NCBI GenBank assembly: GCA_902464345.1
Contig: CABQJA010000064.1
Coordinates: 1 to 10,669, forward strand
Direction: 5' to 3'
Origin: an uncultured Clostridium sp.
Lineage (GTDB): Bacteria; Bacillota; Clostridia; Lachnospirales; Lachnospiraceae
DNA: 10,669 nt
A program made the position numbers and the translations under genes. Shown one piece after another: positions 1 through 7,097 of this stretch (its first letter is position 1; every line of letters begins with the position of its first letter). Below the pieces are notes generated by a model that saw only the letters and a list, made by a program, of their open reading frames with translations, was not told the DNA's origin and did no database searches.

Positions 1-29
1 CCCAGAATTTGCATTTTCTGCTCATATTC

Positions 30-58
30 TTGAATTTATAATGGGATTATAGTAGTAT
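30..58 (+). promoter_or_regulatory. Probable promoter of the Crp/Fnr-family gene
   Basis: TTGAAT at 30-35 and TAGTAT at 53-58 are separated by 17 bp and give a plausible sigma-A promoter, with transcription starting near position 65. A perfect TATAAT at 37-42 overlaps this region and could be the real -10 box, but it lacks a good -35 partner at the usual distance. Either choice places the palindrome at 73-88 just downstream of the start of transcription. Confidence 0.45.
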
Positions 59-72
59 ACAAAGAAAATTCA

Positions 73-88
73 TGTGGTCATGACCACA
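73..88. promoter_or_regulatory. 16-bp perfect palindrome, candidate operator
   Basis: TGTGGTCATGACCACA is a perfect dyad with no spacer. It lies between the predicted promoter and the start codon of the Crp/Fnr-family regulator at 105. Its TGTGG/CCACA ends resemble the outer half-sites bound by Crp/Fnr proteins, so autoregulation is likely. The position downstream of the predicted transcription start suits repression. No protein binding can be shown from sequence alone. Confidence 0.55.
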
Positions 89-104
89 AAAGTGAGATTA
101 AATT

Positions 105-746
105 ATGGAAATTTTTGCAAATCCAATCTTTCAACAATTAACCGAGCCGGAGATTCAGGAGATGCTGACACTCGCCCGGACACACCGCAGAACCTACACC
201 AGACATTCCGTGATCTTCCACACCGGAGATCTGATTCAGGAGATCGGCATCGTCCTGTCCGGAAGTGTCAATATCGAGAATGTCGATGCCTGGGGTAATA
301 CCAGCTTATTAAGTAAAATCCCCACCGGCCACATCTTCGCAGAGACTTACGTGCTCTGTCGGGAGCCTATGCTGGTAGATGCGGTTGCCGGTGAGGACTG
401 TGAGATTTTATTTCTGCAGCTGAATACCCTGCTTGAACGGACCAATGCTTCCCAAGGCTGGTATGATCAGCTCCTGCGAAATATCCTGATGATCACTGCC
501 CGCAAGAATCTGACACTTTCCAGCCGGATCTTCTGTACCTCAGCAAAGACGATCCGTGGCAGATTACTGACCTATCTGTCTGCGATCGCAGTCCGGACCG
601 GAAGCTCCACCTTCCAGATTCCGTTCGACCGTCAGCAGCTGGCCGATTATCTGAATCTTGACCGCAGTGCCCTTTCCAAAGAGCTGGGCAAAATGCAGGC
701 AGACGGTCTGATCCGATGTCATAAGAATACCTTTACACTGCTTTAA
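105..746 (+). CDS. Crp/Fnr-family transcriptional regulator
   Basis: A 213-residue protein with the Crp/Fnr layout. A cyclic-nucleotide-binding-like beta barrel covers about residues 10-110 (HTGDLIQEIGIVLSGSVNI is typical), a dimerisation helix about 118-140, and a C-terminal winged HTH about 172-206 with the recognition segment LADYLNLDRSALSKELGKM. The phosphate-binding cassette of cAMP receptors (an Arg-Ser pair after the FGE motif) is not present: the equivalent stretch reads FAETYVLCREPM, so cAMP is probably not the ligand. Cysteines at 85, 99, 144 and 205 do not form the N-terminal Fnr iron-sulfur pattern. The ribosome site before ATG 105 is weak (AGTGAG). It is the only + strand gene here, and its stop overlaps that of the convergent XRE gene. 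The family is certain; the signal and regulon are unknown. Confidence 0.9.
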   Translation: MEIFANPIFQQLTEPEIQEMLTLARTHRRTYTRHSVIFHTGDLIQEIGIVLSGSVNIENVDAWGNTSLLSKIPTGHIFAETYVLCREPMLVDAVAGEDCEILFLQLNTLLERTNASQGWYDQLLRNILMITARKNLTLSSRIFCTSAKTIRGRLLTYLSAIAVRTGSSTFQIPFDRQQLADYLNLDRSALSKELGKMQADGLIRCHKNTFTLL

Positions 747-1753
747 GCCTTTTTCTCCTTTGAATTCATCAGACTTAATACCAGAAGCCGGATGGCCGGG
801 AACAATACACCGACCACCGGCCAGATGATCCAGCTTCTTCCCCAGTCATTTGTGATAAAGCTATAGCCCAGATAGACGGCTGTTGCCACGATCCAGTAAA
901 TACCGCTGAATTTCTCTGTTTTTTTATTATCACGTTTGTTTTTTCTGGTGAAATCTCCTTCTTCCAGAATCTGGTTCATGGAACTCATGATGGTGCCACC
1001 CAGGACGAAGAAAAACACACCGACACTCACCATACAGAGCAGCAGGCATACCATCATCACAATATACAGATCCTGCTTAAATAATGCAATTCCGAGAAAC
1101 AACGGTATCACGGAAGCCACACAGAATATTGCTCCCAGCACATTGTATTTCACATAGGTATCCTGAAACCGTTCTTTCCGCTCCTTTACCATTCCGTCCA
1201 CACCATACTCTGTTTCAAAGGTGTCCATCTGTAAAAACTCGAACTTCTTTGACTTCATATCTGTCATTATAAATATAGCTACTGCGATCACGATCAGAAG
1301 CATTAATATACAAAGTCCGATTCCGGCAGCCATATTCTCTGTAATCCTGTATGCCGGCACCTCACTGGCTGCGGCAAACAAAAGTAACGCTACCGGTGAT
1401 ATGATACACAGAAGCGTTGCAAATGCGATCCGGACGGCTGCCTTTTTCCGCAGCTCCAGAAACTCATTCGCCATCTCCATTGTCACCTTATAGTGTGTTC
1501 CGTCCTCTTCACTCTCCTCATCGAGTCCTATCTCATCGCTGTAAATCTCTTCTTCCAGCTCATCCTTTATCAGGTAATCGGTCGTAACTCCGAAAATCTG
1601 ACTCAGCTTAAGAATCTTATCCAGATCCGGTACCGCCTGCGCGCCTTCGTATTTTGAGATTGACTGTCGGCTGACGCCTAATTTCTCTGCCAGCTCCTCC
1701 TGGGACCATCCGTTTTTCTTCCGCAGGTTCATAATCTTATCCGCTAATATCAT
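743..1753 (-). CDS. XRE-family HTH regulator with a six-segment membrane domain
   Basis: The open frame extends to 1849, but ATG 1753 is the better start: GGAGGAG lies five bases upstream, and the protein then begins MILADKIMNLRKKNGWSQEE as is usual in this family. This gives 336 residues. Residues 5-62 are a Cro/CI-type HTH (WSQEELAEKLGVSRQSISKYEG). An acidic linker follows, and then about six hydrophobic segments in the C-terminal two thirds, with a basic loop (KNKRDNKK) before the last two. This architecture is common in Clostridia and suggests a membrane-anchored DNA-binding protein responding to the cell envelope or to a small molecule; the ligand is unknown. The upstream promoter region carries an inverted repeat that could be its own operator. 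The gene converges on the Crp-family gene with a three-base overlap. Confidence 0.88.
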   Translation of the reverse strand: MILADKIMNLRKKNGWSQEELAEKLGVSRQSISKYEGAQAVPDLDKILKLSQIFGVTTDYLIKDELEEEIYSDEIGLDEESEEDGTHYKVTMEMANEFLELRKKAAVRIAFATLLCIISPVALLLFAAASEVPAYRITENMAAGIGLCILMLLIVIAVAIFIMTDMKSKKFEFLQMDTFETEYGVDGMVKERKERFQDTYVKYNVLGAIFCVASVIPLFLGIALFKQDLYIVMMVCLLLCMVSVGVFFFVLGGTIMSSMNQILEEGDFTRKNKRDNKKTEKFSGIYWIVATAVYLGYSFITNDWGRSWIIWPVVGVLFPAIRLLVLSLMNSKEKKA

Positions 1754-1810
1754 ATACTCCTCCATTCCGCCATCTATGGCTGCTTTGATGAAATCAGCAT
1801 ACAAATCATT

Positions 1811-1853
1811 CCGGTTGCAGTCTATCAAGCATCCACGGCAATCTGTCAACCGG
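1811..1853 (-). promoter_or_regulatory. Promoter of the XRE gene framed by an inverted repeat
   Basis: On the - strand TTGACA (1844-1849) is a consensus -35 box. The -10 box is weaker: GATAGA (1821-1826, spacing 17) or TAGACT (1819-1824, spacing 19). CCGGTTG at 1811-1817 and its exact complement CAACCGG at 1847-1853 frame the promoter. One arm overlaps the -35 box and the other lies at or just after the -10 box. This is a sensible place for an operator read by the XRE protein itself. The repeat is short and could be chance. Confidence 0.5.
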
Positions 1854-1900
1854 CTGTTGCATATCCGATCATCCGCTTATAAATGGTATACTTTCCGGTT

Positions 1901-3274
1901 TTATCTTTCAGCAGCAATCTGTCTTGCAACGTATACACCACTGGCGGAAGCATGAGAAAGAGAATGTGTCACACCGCTTCCGTCTCCGATAATATATAAT
2001 CCCTTGTAACAGCTTTCCAGATGTTCATCCAGTTCTACTTCCATATTATAAAACTTCACTTCCACACCATAAAGCAAGGTATCATCATTGGCAGTTCCCG
2101 GTGCGATCTTATCCAGTGCATAAATCATCTCGATGATACCATCCAGAATCCGCTTCGGCAGTACCAGGCTCAAATCACCCGGTGTCGCAGCTAAGGTCGG
2201 CTCTACCAGTCCCTCTGCGATCCGCTTGTCATTGCTGCGCCGTCCCCGGACCAGATCACCGAACCGCTGTACGATCACGCCGCCACCCAGCATATTGGAC
2301 AACCGTGCAATACTCTCACCATAGCCGTTACTGTCCTTAAACGGTTCTGAGAAATGCTTGGATACCAGCAATGCAAAGTTCGTATTCTCTGTCTGCTTAT
2401 CAGCACCCTCATAGCTGTGACCGTTTACGGTTACAATTCCATTTGTATTCTCATTTACTACGATTCCTTTCGGATTCATGCAGAAGGTTCGGACCGAATC
2501 CTCAAACTTCTGTGTCCGGTACACGATCTTACTCTCATACAGCTCATCCGTCAGATGTGAGAAAATAACAGCCGGCAGCTCTACCCGGACACCAATGTCC
2601 ACCCGGTTGGACTTCGTATGAATCTGCAGCTCCCGACAGATCTTCTCCATCCACTTGCTGCCACTGCGTCCTACGGAAATTATGCACTTTTCCGCATCAT
2701 AGCTCTGTCCGTCCTCACAGTAAATACGATACTCCTCATCAATAGCTTCTACCGTCTTTACCGGTGTATCAAAATAAAAGTCCACCCGTTCCTTTAATTC
2801 CGCATACAGGTTCTCCAGCACAATAAAATTAATATCCGTTCCCAGATGACGTACCGATGCATCTAAAAGATTTAACTTATTCTGCAGACAGAGCTTCTTA
2901 AACCCACTGCCGGAGGTAGAATAAAGCTTCGTTCCCTCACCGCCGAATTTCATATTGATCTCATCCACATATTCCATTAATTCAATGGCCTGTTTTCTTC
3001 CTATATACTCATATAACGTACCGCCAAACGCATTGGTGATATTGTATTTTCCGTCTGAAAATGCACCGGCTCCGCCAAATCCGCTCATGATCGAACAGCT
3101 CTTACAATTAATACAACTCTTGATCTTCTCTCCATCGATCGGACAATGGCGCTTCTCCAATGCATGGCCGGCCTCAAATACAGCAATCTTCATCTCCGGG
3201 TTCTTCTGCACCAGCTCATATGCAGAGAAAATTCCTCCCGGTCCCGCTCCAATAATAATCACATCATATCTCAT
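1901..3274 (-). CDS. NAD(P)/FAD-dependent dehydrogenase, COG2509 type
   Basis: A 457-residue soluble flavoprotein. The N-terminus has the dinucleotide-binding motif DVIIIGAGPGGIFSAYEL (GxGxxG at residues 9-14), with an acidic residue ending the second strand (VFEAG). The C-terminus has the second FAD contact, GLYIIGDGSGVTHSLSHA. Between them are C44, C54, C57 and C60 (C-x9-C-x2-C-x2-C), followed by GFGGAGAFSDGKYN, a combination I associate with the poorly characterised COG2509 'FAD-dependent dehydrogenase' group. The substrate is unknown. The start is supported by a strong site, GGGAGGT, upstream of ATG 3274. It follows the cstA terminator, so it is probably transcribed separately, though no clear promoter was found. 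No terminator is visible between it and the XRE gene, so read-through into that gene is possible. Confidence 0.88.
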   Translation of the reverse strand: MRYDVIIIGAGPGGIFSAYELVQKNPEMKIAVFEAGHALEKRHCPIDGEKIKSCINCKSCSIMSGFGGAGAFSDGKYNITNAFGGTLYEYIGRKQAIELMEYVDEINMKFGGEGTKLYSTSGSGFKKLCLQNKLNLLDASVRHLGTDINFIVLENLYAELKERVDFYFDTPVKTVEAIDEEYRIYCEDGQSYDAEKCIISVGRSGSKWMEKICRELQIHTKSNRVDIGVRVELPAVIFSHLTDELYESKIVYRTQKFEDSVRTFCMNPKGIVVNENTNGIVTVNGHSYEGADKQTENTNFALLVSKHFSEPFKDSNGYGESIARLSNMLGGGVIVQRFGDLVRGRRSNDKRIAEGLVEPTLAATPGDLSLVLPKRILDGIIEMIYALDKIAPGTANDDTLLYGVEVKFYNMEVELDEHLESCYKGLYIIGDGSGVTHSLSHASASGVYVARQIAAER

Positions 3275-3386
3275 ATAACCTACCTCCCTTTCAATCTATG
3301 CCTTTTATTTTTCTCATACCGCATTCCTCTCGTTGCCATAACCGAGATAAGATGACACTGCATCTTCCTTGTCTCCATAACTGCCG

Positions 3387-3453
3387 CAAAATAAAAACAG
3401 CTGCCGCAAATGCTTCAGAATCCCATGGGGATGCTTCTGTCATTTGCGGCAGC
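3387..3453 (-). terminator. Rho-independent terminator downstream of cstA
   Basis: Read on the - strand, GCTGCCGCAAATG (3453-3441) pairs perfectly with CATTTGCGGCAGC (3412-3400). Inner pairing continues through CAGAA/TTCTG and TCCC/GGGA-type segments. The hairpin is followed by TGTTTTTATTTT. It lies about 95 bases after the cstA stop. The + strand reading has no T-run, so it acts only for the - strand. A second copy of the distal arm (CTGCCGCAAA on the + strand, 3381-3390) lies just beyond the T-run. Confidence 0.85.
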
Positions 3454-3549
3454 CGACTCGTGATCGCAAATAATATGTCCTCTTTTAACGTATCATATAT
3501 CTGCTTAAATGTAAATTGTCAATTCCTATAAATTCATACGGTTTATCAT

Positions 3550-5247
3550 CTATTCTGCTTCTGTTTTTGGCTGTGCCTTTGTAGTAAACAGCTTCTTCAG
3601 ACAGCTGAATGCGACCAGTACACCCAGTACCATCAGCAGGATGGCTACTATGAACTGCAGACCGTCTACCAGCAGAGTTGCCTGACCGTTTACCATATTG
3701 GTAACCAGTGCGATCGTCTTCTGAACCAGTGCGGTAAAGGTAACTACCAGCATAATAAACATTGGTGCATATAATGTCCAGCCGGTTCTTCCGGTCGTCT
3801 TTAAGAATACGGAAAGTGCGATCAGCACCAGAGCTGCCAGCAGCTGGTTGGCAGAACCGAACAATGGCCATACATTGCTGTATCCACCCAGAGTCAACAG
3901 ATATCCGAAGAACAGTGTGATCACAGTTGCAAAATACTTATTGGTCAGAACTCTCTGCCATACCGGCATCTTCGCAGGATCTGTTGTATCACCATAGAAC
4001 AGCTCCTGGAATGACATACGGCCGATTCTGGCTACGGAGTCCAGAGAGGTCAATGCCAGTGCAGATACGCACATGGTCATGAATACGGTTGCAAACTGTA
4101 CAGGAAGTCCAAGCTTTTCAAGGAATCCGGCAACGCCGCTTGAGAAAATAGCAAATGGTGTACCATCCGGCTTGGTTCCGTTAACAGCAACTGCACCAAC
4201 AACTACCAGCGAGATAATACCAAGTAAGGACTCTACTACCATGGCACCATAACCAACCATCGGCATATCCTTTTCATTACTGATCGTCTTGGAGGAAGTA
4301 CCGGAGGATACCAGACTGTGGAATCCGGATACCGCACCACAGGCAATCGTGACAAACAACGTCGGGAACATTGTGCTGCCGTTTACGTTAAATCCGTTAA
4401 ATGCATTCAACTGCATAGATGGATGTGCAACTACGACACCGACAACCGCACCGATAATCATACCAAGTAACATAAAGGTTGTCATATAATCTCTTGGCTG
4501 CATCAGTAACCACATTGGCATAACCGATGCCATGAACAGATAAGCCATAACGATGTAGATCCATGCAGACTTTGTTGCGTATAACGGTAAATGCATACCG
4601 ATTGCAAACATTGCAACCAACAATGCGATCGCGATGATCGCACGTACGATCTCATTCATCTTCTTTACATGCTTCTGGATCAGTCCGAAGATAATCGCTG
4701 CAACGATGAACAGCATGGAAATGGAGGCTGCTGCCGCATTCGCATAACTGGTTTCTGCAGTCATACCCTCTACTCCTTTTCCGACGAAGGTTCCGGCAAC
4801 CATATCTGTAAAGGCTGCGATAACAAGCAGTGTAAACAACCAGCAGAACAGCATAAACAGCTTTCTACCGCCCTTACCGATATACTTCTCAATTACCATA
4901 CCAATGGACTTACCCTCGTTCTTTACAGATGCATACAATGCACCGAAATCCTGAACCGCTCCGAAGAACAGGCCACCAAGGATCAGCCAGAGCAGTACCG
5001 GCACCCAGCCAAACACAGATGCCAGGATCGGTCCGGTAACAGGACCTGCTCCTGCAATGGATGAGAACTGATGCGAGAAAACCGTAAACTTGGAGGACGG
5101 TACATAATCCTGTCCATCTTCATGTGTAAACGCCGGAGTTTTTGCCTTCGGATCAATTCCCCATTTTTTTGCCAGCCATCGTCCGTATGTCAGATAGCCG
5201 GTCCCTAATGCAACGATACCAATTAAAACAATTACTAAGCCATTCAT
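3550..5247 (-). CDS. cstA: CstA-family carbon starvation / nutrient transporter
   Basis: A 565-residue polytopic membrane protein with around fourteen hydrophobic segments. Conserved CstA sequences are plain: an N-terminal segment with YGRWLAKKWGID, then FSSIAGAGPVTGPILA (GAGPVTGP at residues 66-73) and FFGAVQDFGALYAS. Proteobacterial relatives (CstA, BtsT) are about 700 residues and import pyruvate or support peptide use; this shorter form is usual in Clostridia, so I do not read it as truncated. ATG 5245-5247 has GGAG three bases upstream and a stronger AAAGGAG further away. The gene is transcribed alone, from its own promoter at 5636-5664, through a T-box riboswitch, to a terminator at 3387-3453. 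The T-box implies that expression rises when a specific tRNA is uncharged, so an amino acid or peptide is a reasonable substrate. Pyruvate remains possible. Confidence 0.92.
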   Translation of the reverse strand: MNGLVIVLIGIVALGTGYLTYGRWLAKKWGIDPKAKTPAFTHEDGQDYVPSSKFTVFSHQFSSIAGAGPVTGPILASVFGWVPVLLWLILGGLFFGAVQDFGALYASVKNEGKSIGMVIEKYIGKGGRKLFMLFCWLFTLLVIAAFTDMVAGTFVGKGVEGMTAETSYANAAAASISMLFIVAAIIFGLIQKHVKKMNEIVRAIIAIALLVAMFAIGMHLPLYATKSAWIYIVMAYLFMASVMPMWLLMQPRDYMTTFMLLGMIIGAVVGVVVAHPSMQLNAFNGFNVNGSTMFPTLFVTIACGAVSGFHSLVSSGTSSKTISNEKDMPMVGYGAMVVESLLGIISLVVVGAVAVNGTKPDGTPFAIFSSGVAGFLEKLGLPVQFATVFMTMCVSALALTSLDSVARIGRMSFQELFYGDTTDPAKMPVWQRVLTNKYFATVITLFFGYLLTLGGYSNVWPLFGSANQLLAALVLIALSVFLKTTGRTGWTLYAPMFIMLVVTFTALVQKTIALVTNMVNGQATLLVDGLQFIVAILLMVLGVLVAFSCLKKLFTTKAQPKTEAE

Positions 5248-5250
5248 TTT

Positions 5251-5275
5251 CTCCCCACCAAATGGTGGCTCCTTT
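5251..5275 (-). promoter_or_regulatory. Two ribosome-binding sites around a small hairpin before cstA
   Basis: On the - strand AAAGGAG (5275-5269) is followed by CCACCATTTGGTGG (5268-5255), which can fold into a six-pair hairpin with a two-base loop. A second GGAG (5254-5251) comes next, and then AAAATG. The strong site is too far from ATG in linear sequence, but the hairpin would bring it closer. The near site is weaker and close to the start. Confidence 0.5.
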
Positions 5276-5303
5276 CTTAATATTGCAAAGAGACAAATAA
5301 ACT

Positions 5304-5337
5304 AAAAAAACCTCCGTCTTTTATAAAGACGAAGGTT
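5304..5337 (-). terminator. Terminator arm of the T-box riboswitch
   Basis: On the - strand AACCTTCGTCTT (5337-5326) pairs over twelve positions, one of them a G-U pair, with AAGACGGAGGTT (5321-5310; its last two T's begin the T-run). A run of T follows directly. It stops transcription about 60 bases before cstA unless the antiterminator forms. Confidence 0.92.
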
Positions 5338-5629
5338 GAAACTTCCGCGTTACCACTTTACTTGCCGTTTTCGCGACCACTTAATCTCATCTCGGGAATC
5401 TGTTTCCGGAAATAAGCTTCTATGTAACGGTAGAAAACCGGTGACACCTACTGTTCTCCGAACATGATCATTTCTATAATCATTTCTATGATCACTTCAC
5501 AAGAAATTCAGTGCACTGCTCGCAGAGGATAATCATTCAAACCATACACCGATTCACACCAGCCACCGGCTCTCTGAAGTACTTCTTTTTGAATGACCGT
5601 ATTCTGTTCTTTGCATTTGCTCTTTGTTA
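5304..5629 (-). ncRNA. T-box riboswitch leader of cstA
   Basis: All main T-box parts can be read on the - strand. Stem I has the apical AGAGAGC...GGTG...GAA pattern (about 5575-5549), a long lower helix made by GGTCATTCAAA (5598-5588) and TTTGAATGATT (5541-5531), and a kink-turn-like TGCGAGCA (5524-5517). A Stem II-like helix follows at about 5494-5465, and Stem III pairing around 5450-5425. The T-box itself is AAAGTGGTAACGCGG (5359-5345). AAAG can pair with CTTT (5329-5326) to form the antiterminator with the bulge TGGTAAC. The competing terminator is at 5304-5337. The UGGU of the bulge fits a tRNA ending in ACCA. The specifier lies in TTATC (5532-5528): UUA (Leu), UAU (Tyr) or AUC (Ile). 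I cannot choose between them by hand. Confidence 0.92.
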
Positions 5630-5635
5630 ACTGCT

Positions 5636-5664
5636 ACAATAGCACTGCCGTCCAAAGATGTCAA
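5636..5664 (-). promoter_or_regulatory. Promoter of the T-box/cstA transcript, with an A-rich upstream tract
   Basis: On the - strand TTGACA (5664-5659) and TATTGT (5641-5636) are 17 bp apart. Directly upstream of the -35 box is an A-rich stretch (two runs of seven A's separated by a T, about 5683-5669), which resembles an UP element. Transcription should start near 5629, just before the T-box leader. Confidence 0.8.
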
Positions 5665-5734
5665 CACTTTTTTTATTTTTTTGTTCAGAATCGTCTGGAA
5701 TTTCTGTCCATGTTTAATCAAACGCTCTGTGCCT

Positions 5735-7069
5735 CTATCTTCTGCGGTCGATTCCGTGTGTCCGATAATACTCTGCCTTATCCTCATACATCAGCTGCTC
5801 GGATTCCGTCAACAGTGTATCTATACTGCTTGTACTGTTTGGCTTCCAGACTGCTCCTATGGCCATGACTACCGTATAATCCTCCATATGAGCCTTCACC
5901 TTCTGCGCCTGTGCATATAACTGCTCTTCCTGAATGCCGCTGCACAGCGCCAGGAGCTCATCCCCACCAATGCGGAACAGTTCAAAGCCTGCCAGTGTAT
6001 CTCGCAGAAGACTGCAGGAGCGCTGGATCAGCTTATCACCTGCTTCATGTCCCTTCTGATCATTCACCCGCTTCAGGCCGGTAATATCACAGTATATGAC
6101 GCCAATGCTCCGCCTGTGATCCATCTGTACCACAAACCGCTCCAATGCATAACGGTTACCGAACTTTGTAAGCTGATCGCTGTAGCTCATAACCTCCAGC
6201 TGTTTTACCAGATTCCTTCGTTTCAGGGAAGACACGATAAAATGTCCCATGATCTGAAGCATATTCGATGCATAGCTTAAGGATCTGCCCGGCGGGTTAT
6301 CCACACCGTAAAAACCGATTACGGTACCGTCATCATATAACGGAACCACCACCAGTGAATGAATGTCCTGCCGTTTCAGATTCTCATATTGCAGCGGATC
6401 ATCCTCGCGGATATCCTCCAGATCTTCTATAATGATATTGCGATTTTCCTGAAAACTGCGATACCAGTTTGCACAGATTTCCGACGGAAGATTCTGCAGA
6501 ATATCTTTCTGCGGTTTCACTCCCATTGCTACCCATTCATAGGTATTGTCATCTCCACCAGTTATGTTCCGTTCAAACACATAAGTACGCTCTCCGTTTA
6601 AGGCACGTCCCAGATATTCCAGTATTACCTCAATGGATTTACCCGGTGTACTTGCCCGAAGGGCGATCCGCATACCTTCATTTACAAATGTTTCCAGACT
6701 CTGATAATCCTGAAGCATATTCATCTGGTTCATCTGCGCAGTAATATCCACCGCAAGCTCCAGCCGGTAATGCTTCTCACCCTCCGTCAGCATGGTATCC
6801 TTTACCATCAGGGTCTTCTGCAGGAACGGATTATAGTATTTCCACTCCCGGAACTCACCCTCCTGCAGTTTATCCTTATTGCAGATATTGCATGGCAACG
6901 AACATCCCTGCAATACCTCATAGCATTTCTTCCCCTTCACTTCTTCCATGGAATGAACACCATAGGTATGCATAGTTTTCCGATTCATATAGACCAGCTC
7001 ATCCGTGTCCATATCTGATACATACAGGTACTCATTCATATTTTCAAAAAATTTCCATATCTTGTCCAT
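5735..7069 (-). CDS. PAS-GAF-GGDEF protein, predicted diguanylate cyclase
   Basis: The open frame extends to 7192, but ATG 7069 has AGGAG eight bases upstream and lies after the plsY stop, giving 444 residues and no overlap. Residues 1-110 look like a PAS domain and carry C49, C56, C60 and C63 (GCSLPCNIC). About 130-285 resembles a GAF domain (PLYDDGTVIGFYGVDNP). Residues 295-444 are a GGDEF domain: DQLTKFGNRYALE, the metal-site D328 in CDITGLKRVND, and the active-site motif as RIGGDEL at 366-372. The catalytic acidic pair is kept, but the last F is L. No RxxD inhibitory site is visible before it. No membrane segment is seen, so it is probably a cytoplasmic sensor making cyclic di-GMP. It follows plsY by 28 bases and shares its transcript. 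No clear terminator was found after it. Confidence 0.87.
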   Translation of the reverse strand: MDKIWKFFENMNEYLYVSDMDTDELVYMNRKTMHTYGVHSMEEVKGKKCYEVLQGCSLPCNICNKDKLQEGEFREWKYYNPFLQKTLMVKDTMLTEGEKHYRLELAVDITAQMNQMNMLQDYQSLETFVNEGMRIALRASTPGKSIEVILEYLGRALNGERTYVFERNITGGDDNTYEWVAMGVKPQKDILQNLPSEICANWYRSFQENRNIIIEDLEDIREDDPLQYENLKRQDIHSLVVVPLYDDGTVIGFYGVDNPPGRSLSYASNMLQIMGHFIVSSLKRRNLVKQLEVMSYSDQLTKFGNRYALERFVVQMDHRRSIGVIYCDITGLKRVNDQKGHEAGDKLIQRSCSLLRDTLAGFELFRIGGDELLALCSGIQEEQLYAQAQKVKAHMEDYTVVMAIGAVWKPNSTSSIDTLLTESEQLMYEDKAEYYRTHGIDRRR

Positions 7070-7097
7070 GACAGTTGCTCCTGTAGTTGTCTTTCTA

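Noticed and set aside
1754..1849. Longer start of the XRE gene with a cysteine-containing N-terminus
   Set aside because: The extra 32 residues cover the promoter and 5' leader, and ATG 1753 has a much better ribosome site and the family's normal first residues.
3275..3386. Promoter for the FAD-dependent dehydrogenase
   Set aside because: Only weak boxes (TTATGG and TATGAG, 17 bp apart) are visible, so the promoter is not listed as a feature.
4591..5064. A 157-residue open frame on the + strand inside cstA
   Set aside because: It is entirely antisense to conserved CstA sequence, and its composition (rich in His, Cys and Gln) is typical of a shadow frame.
5554..5787. A 77-residue open frame on the - strand between the GGDEF gene and the T-box
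   Set aside because: It spans the end of the GGDEF gene, the promoter and the start of the T-box Stem I. Structure, not coding, explains this region.
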